Source: Elusimicrobiota bacterium
Lineage (GTDB): Bacteria > CG03 > SLGR01 > JAGXOG01
Direction: 5' to 3'
NCBI GenBank assembly: GCA_027858455.1
Contig: JAQICQ010000221.1
Coordinates: forward strand, 1 to 15,111
DNA: 15,111 bases
In this document: positions 6,591 to 13,315 of the stretch, piece after piece
Layout: every line of letters starts with the position of its first letter
Numbering within the stretch: position 1 is the first letter of the stretch
The notes under the pieces: generated by a model
What the model saw: only the letters and a program-made list of their open reading frames with translations
What the model was told of the DNA's origin: nothing
The model's database searches: none
Made by a program: the position numbers and the translations under genes

Positions 6591-7719
6591 CTATTACCTC
6601 AATATCCTGGTTCTTTAATTCTTTTTCGGAAAGCTGGCAGACCATTTTTCCCTGATGCATAAATAACGGAGTGATTTGATTTAAACGAGGCTCAATACTG
6701 ACAGCTATTTTATTTGGATTTAAGCCCGGTCGCCGCCATAGCCCTGTAAGTTTTTTATATATTTCCGGGGGCATATTTAGCTTTTCACATATCTGCTTTG
6801 CCCTCTCTTCCGGCACTTTTTCAACTTCCGGGAGATAGGCGGCTTGCCCATTTTGCAGAGCTTTTTGAATATCTGTTTCTTCGCCGACTTTCCTGCCCTT
6901 CTTAAAAGATTTTAAATCAATATTACATTTTGAAGTTACTTCCAGTGTGTTTTCCAAATACTTTATATTAAAACCCAACTCTTTAATTTCTTTTATAGTT
7001 TTAAGTTCAAAGCCCGTACCATCGTAGGAAAAATTACTTAATTTTTCAAAACGGCTCTTTATATAACAATCATGCACAGCTCTGTCTTTCCTGTTAAGAT
7101 AATGAACATCGTTTGTAACTACGCATTTAACGGAATATTTGTCCGCTAACTTAATTAAAAGTTCATTGGAAGCAACTTCCGCTTCTACATTATGGTTTCC
7201 TAATTCGCAATACAAATCCTCGCCGAATAATTCATGTAATTTTATAAAATTTTCCTCGGCGTCAGAAAACCCTTTTGTCTTCTCCGCGCGCGCAACTATA
7301 TTCCAGAAACACCCCGTAAGACATACAATTCCTTCTCTGTGTTTTCTAAGCAGCTCCCAATCTACAAGGCCGCGCTTACCCCAGTAATTATTTTCTTCCC
7401 ATGATTTGTTGATTATTGCTATAAGATTGCTTAACCCTCCGGCATCTTTAGCAATTAAGACAAGATGATATCTTTCGTTATCCCTGCTGACAATAGTCTT
7501 ATGGGCATTCTCGACAAAGTTTATTTCACACCCTATCATGGGCTTAATATTATGTTTTTTACATGTTTTTATGAAATGAAACGGCTGGGTAAGCGTGCCG
7601 TGGTCGGTTACAGCCAGGCCGGCCTGACCGTCGGCTGCAACTTTCTTTACAGCCTCTTCTATATGAAGAGTCGAATCCGAAAACGACCCTATTGTATGGC
7701 AATGCAGATGAGAAAACAT
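6583..7719 (-). CDS. Stand-alone PHP-domain protein like the DnaE N-terminus, without polymerase domains
   Basis: The first ~270 residues follow the PHP domain of bacterial DNA polymerase III alpha, a metal-dependent phosphoesterase fold. I can place nine metal-ligand candidates: H6 and H8 (HLHCHT), D15, H40 (TDHGT), E65 (GCEINF), H85 (RYHLV), C137 (LTGCF), D204 and H206 (NDVHYL). All nine classes are present, so activity such as 3'-5' exonuclease or phosphatase is plausible. The protein stops at 378 aa while DnaE is above 1000; there is no palm, fingers or thumb, so it is not a polymerase. Residues about 276-378 are a tail I do not recognise. The ATG at 7719 places the HxHxH motif at the very N-terminus as in DnaE; the upstream Shine-Dalgarno is weak. 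It opens the downstream operon and overlaps bioY by 8 bp. The real replicative DnaE should be elsewhere. Confidence 0.85.
   Translation of the reverse strand: MFSHLHCHTIGSFSDSTLHIEEAVKKVAADGQAGLAVTDHGTLTQPFHFIKTCKKHNIKPMIGCEINFVENAHKTIVSRDNERYHLVLIAKDAGGLSNLIAIINKSWEENNYWGKRGLVDWELLRKHREGIVCLTGCFWNIVARAEKTKGFSDAEENFIKLHELFGEDLYCELGNHNVEAEVASNELLIKLADKYSVKCVVTNDVHYLNRKDRAVHDCYIKSRFEKLSNFSYDGTGFELKTIKEIKELGFNIKYLENTLEVTSKCNIDLKSFKKGRKVGEETDIQKALQNGQAAYLPEVEKVPEERAKQICEKLNMPPEIYKKLTGLWRRPGLNPNKIAVSIEPRLNQITPLFMHQGKMVCQLSEKELKNQDIEVIDV
6597..6600 (-). promoter_or_regulatory. Shine-Dalgarno of bioY
   Basis: GAGG (GAGGT in context) on the minus strand, six bases before the ATG at 6590. It lies within the last codons of the PHP-domain gene, so bioY can initiate independently although the two reading frames overlap. 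Confidence 0.7.
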
Positions 7720-7802
7720 AAACTTTAAATATCGGTTAAAACAAAACCGCCTTTTTTTTAATATACAGAAACATCCCTTAAATTCCTAATTAGTAATAAA
7801 AC
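7720..7802. other. 83-bp intergenic region between tRNA-Glu and the PHP gene
   Basis: The longest gap in the window. On the minus strand a TATATT hexamer (about 7758-7763) could serve as a -10 element for the downstream operon, but no good -35 lies at the right distance. A small inverted repeat CGGTT/AACCG (7733-7749) is followed on the plus strand by CC and eight T (7752-7759), so it would read as a weak terminator only for plus-strand transcription, where there is no gene. On the minus strand it has no trailing U-tract. I cannot assign a firm promoter or terminator. Confidence 0.3.
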
Positions 7803-7880
7803 TGGTAGCGGCAATGGGATTTGAACCCATGTCGCAGCCTTGAGAGGGCTGTGTCCTGGTCCTGGCTAGACGATGCCGCC
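7803..7880 (-). tRNA. tRNA-Glu (anticodon CUC), CCA encoded
   Basis: Read on the minus strand it folds as a complete tRNA. Acceptor GGCGGCA pairs with TGCCGCT (a G-U at the first pair), the anticodon stem is CAGCC/GGCTG with loop CTCTCAA, giving anticodon CUC for glutamate codon GAG, and the T arm is ATGGG-TTCAAAT-CCCAT. The D arm GTCTAGCC...GGAC is typical of tRNA-Glu. The discriminator is A and CCA is encoded, 78 bases in all. It starts 14 bp after the msbA stop and lies 83 bp before the PHP-domain gene, all on the same strand, so it may be cut from the msbA transcript; no separate promoter is obvious. Confidence 0.96.
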
Positions 7881-7894
7881 ATCTTAAATTCATA

Positions 7895-9673
7895 TCAAAG
7901 AGACTGCATCTCAAACATTTTCCGGTAAACACCGGAAACTCCCAGCAGCTCTTCATGTCTTCCTTCTTCTACTATTTTTCCTTCATCAAGAACAATTATT
8001 TTGTCAGCTTTGCGTATTGTAGATAACCTGTGGGCTATGACAAATGTTGTTCTGTTTTCCATTAAATTATCAAGGGCTTTCTGGACAGCCTGTTCGGATT
8101 CAGTATCCAAATGCGAGGTGGCCTCATCAAGAATAAGAATTTCAGGGTCCTTAATCAATGCCCGGGCTATGGAAATTCTCTGTTTTTGGCCTCCTGAAAG
8201 CTTTACTCCATTTTCACCTACAACTGTATTATAGCCCTCTTTTAATCCGTCAATAAAATCATGTATGTGCGCTGCTTTGGCATACCGCTCTACTTCTTCT
8301 TGTGTAAAATTACCGAGACCGTAACATATATTTTCTTTTATGGTCATATTAAAAAGTATTACATCCTGCATAACCATAGAAATTTTATTTCTTATTGATT
8401 TAATCCTGTAATCCTTAAGCGGTGTGCTGTCTAAAATAATCTCGCCGCCGCTTGCGTCGGCAAACCTGGGAATTAAGTTTACCAGAGTAGTCTTGCCCGC
8501 ACCCGATGGTCCCACAAAGGCCGCTATCTGCCCTTTTTTTATTTTTAAATTTATATTTTTGAGCACATCAACACCTTTTTCATAAGCAAAAGTTACATCT
8601 TTAAACTCTATTTCATCCTTAAACTCTACAAGTCCCTTTGGATTATCGCTCTGGAGTATATGGTCTTTCTGGTCAAGGATAACAAAAATTCTTTCTGCCG
8701 CCGCAAGCGACCGCTGAAGCTGCTGGTTTATTCCCGCAAATTTTTTCGCCGGGTCGTACACTCCTACTACCAAACCCAGAAATAAGAAAAAGTCTCCCGG
8801 AGTGGCCGCTTCGCTCAACACCGCTTTTCCCCCGAGAATTAAAATAGCCGCTATCCCCACAACACTTAAAAATTCTATAACCGGCGACTGAAACGCATTG
8901 ATCTTCTCTGATTTAAGTATGGTATCCACAAACTTTTGATTTACTTTTTTCATAAGCCGCTGTTCTTCTTTCTCCATCGAGAAAGCCTTTATAAGCCGTA
9001 TGCCTGCAATCTTTTCAGAAAGAAAATCATATATATCAGCCATCTTCTGATGACCGCGGCGGCCTATTTTTCTTAATATATCGGAAAATTTCACCAACGG
9101 AAATATTATGACTATAAACCCCACTATGGTAAGAAGCGCCCAGCGCCAGTTGGTAACAAATATAAATACCAGCAGAACTATTAGCTGAAGCCCATCCCTT
9201 ATTAAACGCGCGGGAAGTTTTACAACGGAACTTTCAAGAAATTTAATGTCATTAGTCATTCTTGAAAGAAGCTGACCGGTGGCATTTAACATATAATAGC
9301 TCAGCGACAAATACATGAGATGTCTGAATACCCTGTTTCTTAAATCCTTTGTTATGTTCTGGCCTATATAGGCCATAAAATATTTGCCGATATATGAAAA
9401 GATACCTTTAAGCAGAGCAATTATAATTACTATGCCGGCAAAATACCAAAGCATTGAGGTTTTCGATATAGTCTCAGGAACTACAAAATTTACAAAAGGA
9501 ATCACCACATCGGCATTTTCTGCAAATATCCCGTCCATAAAAGGCTTTATCATAGCAATCATCGACGGAGTAAGAGCTCCCACAAATGCAAGGCTTATAA
9601 GAGCTACTATAAATTTACTTTTGTAGGGTTTTATATATCTGTATAATCTTTTTAATATTGTCTTATCTTCCAT
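7895..9673 (-). CDS. msbA: MsbA-type lipid A flippase, ABC exporter half-transporter
   Basis: A 592-aa fused exporter, expected to act as a homodimer in the inner membrane. The transmembrane domain (about 1-325) has six helices; the nucleotide-binding domain follows with Walker A GPSGAGKTT (388-396), Q-loop Q436, signature LSGGQKQR (492-499), Walker B ILILDEATS (512-520) with catalytic Glu517, and switch His548. The position directly after lpxA, at the end of a bamA-skp-lpx run, makes the lipid A-core flippase role likely: such a protein moves lipid A from the inner to the outer leaflet. By sequence alone, ABCB-type exporters for drugs or other lipids look similar. Its ATG lies 5 bp after the lpxA TAG stop with no clear Shine-Dalgarno, so translation is probably coupled. 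Confidence 0.85.
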   Translation of the reverse strand: MEDKTILKRLYRYIKPYKSKFIVALISLAFVGALTPSMIAMIKPFMDGIFAENADVVIPFVNFVVPETISKTSMLWYFAGIVIIIALLKGIFSYIGKYFMAYIGQNITKDLRNRVFRHLMYLSLSYYMLNATGQLLSRMTNDIKFLESSVVKLPARLIRDGLQLIVLLVFIFVTNWRWALLTIVGFIVIIFPLVKFSDILRKIGRRGHQKMADIYDFLSEKIAGIRLIKAFSMEKEEQRLMKKVNQKFVDTILKSEKINAFQSPVIEFLSVVGIAAILILGGKAVLSEAATPGDFFLFLGLVVGVYDPAKKFAGINQQLQRSLAAAERIFVILDQKDHILQSDNPKGLVEFKDEIEFKDVTFAYEKGVDVLKNINLKIKKGQIAAFVGPSGAGKTTLVNLIPRFADASGGEIILDSTPLKDYRIKSIRNKISMVMQDVILFNMTIKENICYGLGNFTQEEVERYAKAAHIHDFIDGLKEGYNTVVGENGVKLSGGQKQRISIARALIKDPEILILDEATSHLDTESEQAVQKALDNLMENRTTFVIAHRLSTIRKADKIIVLDEGKIVEEGRHEELLGVSGVYRKMFEMQSL

Positions 9674-9678
9674 AAAAT

Positions 9679-10449
9679 CTATTTAATAATCCCTCTTTTA
9701 GAATTCTCAATAAAATTCATCATATAATTTACATGTTCCGATTTTATAAGTTTCCCGGATTTAATCTTACTTACAGCTTTTTTAGTCGGTGTTTTCTTAC
9801 GGAATATTATTCTATAAGTATCCTTGAGGTCTTTTCTCTCTTTCTCCGTAAAATTATTTCTCTTTAACCCGACACTGTTAAGTCCGTACATTTTAACGGG
9901 ATTCCCTGCTACTTTGCAGTAAGGGGTTACATCCTTAGTAACCCTCGAACACCCTCCTATAATAGAGAACCTTCCTAGCCGGGTAAATTGATGTATCGGC
10001 GTCAGTCCCCCGATAATAACCCCGGTCTCAACTGTTACATGCCCTGCCAGAGTCGCACAATTAGCAATTACTGTTTTGTCTTCTATAATACAGTCGTGCG
10101 CAATATGGACATAAGACATCAACATATTTTTATTTCCTATTTTTGTCACTCCGCTGTGAACTGTTCCGCGGTTAATTGTAACATATTCCCTTATGGTATT
10201 GCCGTTGCCGATTAAAACTTTTGTAGGCTCGCCGTTATATTTTAAATCCTGGGGAGGGTTGCCTATAATTGTCCCTATTCCGATATAGTTATCTTCCCCT
10301 ATGGCAGTATTTCCTTCAATAAGGACGCGGGCATCTATCTTTGTATTTTTACCTATACTGACATTATCCCGTATTACAGCATAAGGGCCTACACTGACCC
10401 CCTCTGCAATTTCCACATTATCTCCAATAATTGCTCTTTTGTCTATCAT
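9679..10449 (-). CDS. lpxA: LpxA, UDP-N-acetylglucosamine 3-O-acyltransferase
   Basis: Cytoplasmic enzyme of the first lipid A step, transferring a 3-hydroxyacyl chain from ACP to UDP-GlcNAc; a homotrimer with a left-handed beta-helix. At 256 aa it is normal length. Hexapeptide repeats fill residues about 1-185, followed by the helical C-terminal domain. Catalytic His118 sits in HIAHDC (equivalent to E. coli His125), with His137 (AGH) and His153 (IHQF) at the positions of His144 and His160. Gly166 in IIGGCS aligns with the E. coli Gly173 of the acyl-chain ruler, compatible with a long acyl chain; this is inference from a by-eye alignment. The start at 10449 has AAAAGG five bases upstream, 25 bp after the LpxC-FabZ stop. 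msbA follows after 5 bp. Confidence 0.96.
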   Translation of the reverse strand: MIDKRAIIGDNVEIAEGVSVGPYAVIRDNVSIGKNTKIDARVLIEGNTAIGEDNYIGIGTIIGNPPQDLKYNGEPTKVLIGNGNTIREYVTINRGTVHSGVTKIGNKNMLMSYVHIAHDCIIEDKTVIANCATLAGHVTVETGVIIGGLTPIHQFTRLGRFSIIGGCSRVTKDVTPYCKVAGNPVKMYGLNSVGLKRNNFTEKERKDLKDTYRIIFRKKTPTKKAVSKIKSGKLIKSEHVNYMMNFIENSKRGIIK

Positions 10450-10454
10450 AATTA

Positions 10455-10460
10455 CCTTTT
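10455..10460 (-). promoter_or_regulatory. Shine-Dalgarno of lpxA
   Basis: AAAAGG on the minus strand, five bases before the ATG at 10449, in the 25-bp gap after lpxC-fabZ. It supports the chosen start. Confidence 0.7.
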
Positions 10461-10474
10461 ATTATTTATCATAC

Positions 10475-11761
10475 TTACCTTTTTACAAGCGAAAACATAA
10501 ACTCGGCGGTAGCTACTTTCTTATCGCCTGAAAACACCTCTCCCCTCACTTTTCCGCCTTTTTCCCTGGCTCTTACAAGTTCAACTTCAGCTCTTAATAT
10601 ATCCATAGGCTTGACCTCACCTTTAAATTTAACATTTTGGATAATTATAAAATACGCAAGCTTGTTCTTAACTTCGGGACGGGACAGAAGCATAACCGCC
10701 GAAGATTGGGCAATAAATTCAATTATCAGAGCCCGCGGAAATACCGGACGCTCCGGATAATGTCCCTTAAAAAACGGTTCATCTACAGTAATATTTTTAT
10801 ACCCCGTAGCTTTATTTTTTTCTTTCCCCATAACTATTCTGTCTACCATCAAAAAAGGATATCTGTGGGGAAGAATACTCATTAACTCATCAATATCCAT
10901 AATTCTGGCCTTGCTTTCTCCGGAGGTCGCACGCATATCATCTCTGAGTTTTTTGGTGATTTCAATATTTGCCGCATGCCCGCAGCGTATTGCTATAACT
11001 CTGGCCTTAAGCGGCCGCCCCAGCAAGTAGAGGTCTCCTAACAGGTCAAGTATTTTATGCCTGACAAACTCATCCTTAAACCTGAGTTTAGTATTTTTAA
11101 TGCTTCGGGATCCGATTACAATGGTATTTTTTGTGTTACCCCCGAGTCCGAGTCCCATTTCTTTTATCTTATCTATTTCTTCTTCAAAACAATACGTCCT
11201 TGCCGTAGAGATATTATCAATATAGTTTTGGGGATTTAAATATATATCCTTAAATTGAGATCCCACCATATTATCATTGTAATGAAGAGTCAGACCTATA
11301 GAAAATTCATCCTCGGGTAAAACCATTATCTCGGTTTCACCTTTTTTTATGCTGAGAATTTTAGACGGGCGATAATACTTTCTTGCTTTATCTTGCTGTT
11401 TTATTCCGGCTTTCAGCAATGCTTCGGTAAATATACTCGCGCTGCCGTCACCAACCGGCAGCTCATCGGCATTTATATCAACCGTAAGATTGTCAATTTC
11501 CAGCCCTGCGGCAGCTGCAAGCAGATGTTCGATTGTCTGAACTTTTGCGGCCCCGTTTTCAACTGTGGTTCCCCGAAGCACTCCGGTTACAAAATCTATG
11601 TGTGCAGGCACTTCCGGTAAACCTGCTATGTCTACTCTTTTGAATTTTATACCGCTGTCTGCAGGAGCGGGCTTTAATGTAACTTTTGAACTGCAGCCGG
11701 TGTGAATTCCTATCCCTTCTATGCTGACATCTTTTTTAATAGTATGCTGCCGGGCATCCAT
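10475..11761 (-). CDS. lpxC/fabZ: Bifunctional LpxC-FabZ fusion: UDP-3-O-acyl-GlcNAc deacetylase and hydroxyacyl-ACP dehydratase
   Basis: Residues 1-~280 are LpxC, the zinc deacetylase that commits flux to lipid A. Glu78-His79 (TIEHLLAA), His235 and Asp239 (RHKILD) and His262 (CGHAAN) match the E. coli catalytic and zinc residues. Residues ~286-428 are FabZ, the 3-hydroxyacyl-ACP dehydratase, from ILPHRYPFLMVDRI (296-309) to the end. Its His334 (KGHYP) and Glu348 (IIEFIAQ) are the catalytic pair, but the usual PxxPG motif reads PVFPRAL, with Arg343 in place of the conserved Gly. In FabA/FabZ that Gly provides an active-site backbone amide, so activity may be altered. Such fusions are known from Bacteroidota and other diderms and tie the two users of hydroxyacyl-ACP together. 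The ATG directly abuts the lpxD TAA with no gap; 25 bp separate it from lpxA. Confidence 0.95.
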   Translation of the reverse strand: MDARQHTIKKDVSIEGIGIHTGCSSKVTLKPAPADSGIKFKRVDIAGLPEVPAHIDFVTGVLRGTTVENGAAKVQTIEHLLAAAAGLEIDNLTVDINADELPVGDGSASIFTEALLKAGIKQQDKARKYYRPSKILSIKKGETEIMVLPEDEFSIGLTLHYNDNMVGSQFKDIYLNPQNYIDNISTARTYCFEEEIDKIKEMGLGLGGNTKNTIVIGSRSIKNTKLRFKDEFVRHKILDLLGDLYLLGRPLKARVIAIRCGHAANIEITKKLRDDMRATSGESKARIMDIDELMSILPHRYPFLMVDRIVMGKEKNKATGYKNITVDEPFFKGHYPERPVFPRALIIEFIAQSSAVMLLSRPEVKNKLAYFIIIQNVKFKGEVKPMDILRAEVELVRAREKGGKVRGEVFSGDKKVATAEFMFSLVKR

Positions 11762-12784
11762 TTATTTCTTAGAGTTTTTGTTTAACTTTTTTACCTGCTC
11801 GTATAAATCAGGAAGCCTTCTTATTAATACATTAAGTTTTCTGGCCACACGATGTTCGGTGGCCGGATACCCCGAAACCTTCTGTCCGGCTTTTACGTTC
11901 CGTGTTACTCCGGCCTGGGCGCCTACCTGGGCAGCGCGCCCAATCTTAATATGGCCGACCACTCCGGCCTGCCCTGCTAAAACAGCATAATCTTCAATCT
12001 CGGTTGAACCCGCTATGCCGACTTGTGAAACTATTAAACATCTTTTTCCGATCTTAACATTATGGGCTATCTGCACAAGATTATCTATCTTTGTGCCTTC
12101 TCCTATTTGGGTATTGCCGGGCGACCCCCTGTCTATGGCGACATTTGCGCCTATTTCCACATTATCGTCAATTATTACTTTACCAATCTGCCGCATCTTT
12201 ATATGTCTTCCATCTTCTGTTGAATAGCCGAAGCCGTCGCTTCCTATGACGGACCCGGAATGGATTATCACATTATCCCCTAACTCGACTGATCTCAAAA
12301 CAGACACATTGGGATAAAGCAGGCAATTCTTTCCTATTTTAACATCTTCTCCTACATAAACACCGGGGTATAAAATACTCCCCTTGCCTATTGAAACTCC
12401 GCTTTCCACTTTGACATTGTCCCCGATTGCAACATTTTCTCCTGTAACCACCCCGTCAGCCAATAGAGCTTTAGCGCTTATTCCGGATATCGGATGTTTT
12501 ATCTTGCCTCTTATGAGTTCCACAACTTTCCTGAAAACCTTAACAGGGTCCTTAACTTTAAGCAGCGGGGCGTCTGTTTTTATAACACTTTGATCCGATA
12601 CAATTACACATTCTGCTTTGCAGCCTGCAATGTTACTCTTGTATTTATCATTTGCCAGAAAAGTAATATCGCCTTTGCCGGCATCCTGAATTGTATTTAC
12701 TCCGGTCAACTCAGTATCGCCGCCGCAGTTTACGGTCTCGCCGCCTGTGATTTTTACGATATCTTTTAACTTATAACTTTTCAT
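11762..12784 (-). CDS. lpxD: LpxD, UDP-3-O-acylglucosamine N-acyltransferase
   Basis: Third lipid A enzyme: adds a second hydroxyacyl chain, from ACP, to the glucosamine amine. The 340-aa protein has the usual three parts: an N-terminal UDP-binding domain (about 1-100, with SDITFL-like GDITFLAN at 38-45), hexapeptide repeats forming a left-handed beta-helix (about 105-300), and a short C-terminal helix (about 310-340). Catalytic His241 lies in NLVQIAHNVKIG, equivalent to E. coli His239. GSDGFGY (181-187) is also characteristic. The start at 12784 lies 3 bp after the skp stop; GGGAG 12 bases upstream is a slightly distant Shine-Dalgarno within the skp 3' end. The stop abuts the lpxC-fabZ start directly, so the enzymes are probably made together. 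Confidence 0.96.
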   Translation of the reverse strand: MKSYKLKDIVKITGGETVNCGGDTELTGVNTIQDAGKGDITFLANDKYKSNIAGCKAECVIVSDQSVIKTDAPLLKVKDPVKVFRKVVELIRGKIKHPISGISAKALLADGVVTGENVAIGDNVKVESGVSIGKGSILYPGVYVGEDVKIGKNCLLYPNVSVLRSVELGDNVIIHSGSVIGSDGFGYSTEDGRHIKMRQIGKVIIDDNVEIGANVAIDRGSPGNTQIGEGTKIDNLVQIAHNVKIGKRCLIVSQVGIAGSTEIEDYAVLAGQAGVVGHIKIGRAAQVGAQAGVTRNVKAGQKVSGYPATEHRVARKLNVLIRRLPDLYEQVKKLNKNSKK

Positions 12785-12787
12785 TTA

Positions 12788-13315
12788 TTATTTATTCTCC
12801 CTGTTTAAATATTTTATTATTTCTTCTGTTATATTTACCACAGAATCTTCGGAATATATAACTGTGTCTTTATCAAGAATTACAGTATAGCTGTCGGATT
12901 CGGCAATGCTGTCTATAGCATCATAAATATTACCCATAATTTTTGTCCTGAGGATTTCTTCTTGCTCAACTACAAATTCCTTGCTTTCTTCCATAATGTT
13001 TTTAAGCTCTTCCTCTTTGGTTTTTATCATATCCTCAAAAACTTCAAGTTCTTCCGGCGGAAGAGAATCTTTCTCTTTTACTAATTTATTTTTTACGGAA
13101 GCTATTCCCTGTTCCAACTCGGCTATCTTTTTACTTTTGTTTTCAACTGTTTCTTTCAGTTCTTTTCTTGCTTTTTTTATATCTCCGAGCCGGTTAAATA
13201 CTTCCTCCATATTAACATAAGCTATCTTTGTGGAAGTTATCATCAGGGCAGAAGGAGACGAGAGCAAGAAAAACATTAAAAACAGAACAATTAAATTCAT
13301 TTTTTTAAAAATCAT
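12788..13315 (-). CDS. Skp/OmpH-type periplasmic chaperone
   Basis: Periplasmic holdase expected to keep unfolded outer-membrane proteins soluble on the way to BamA. The 175-aa protein has a signal peptide (lysines at 4-5, hydrophobic core about 8-20, then PSALM), the family beta strand KIAYVNMEEVFNRL (30-43), a long charged coiled-coil (about 45-125, rich in Lys/Glu) and the closing family segment YTVILDKDTVIYSE (143-156) followed by the DIT-like NITEEII. Length matches the family. The ATG at 13315 overlaps the bamA stop by one base (TAATG) and has GGGAGA nine bases upstream; a second ATG at 13300 would shorten the signal peptide by five residues and has no Shine-Dalgarno. lpxD starts 3 bp downstream. 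Confidence 0.9.
   Translation of the reverse strand: MIFKKMNLIVLFLMFFLLSSPSALMITSTKIAYVNMEEVFNRLGDIKKARKELKETVENKSKKIAELEQGIASVKNKLVKEKDSLPPEELEVFEDMIKTKEEELKNIMEESKEFVVEQEEILRTKIMGNIYDAIDSIAESDSYTVILDKDTVIYSEDSVVNITEEIIKYLNRENK

Noticed and set aside
7733..7759. Inverted repeat plus T-run resembling a rho-independent terminator
   Set aside because: The stem is only 5 bp and the T-run follows it on the plus strand, where no gene ends. In the direction of transcription it lacks a U-tract.
11762..12784. Short periodic sequence similarity within lpxD (and lpxA)
   Set aside because: The periodicity is the hexapeptide repeat of the left-handed beta-helix acyltransferases, not a DNA repeat or array.
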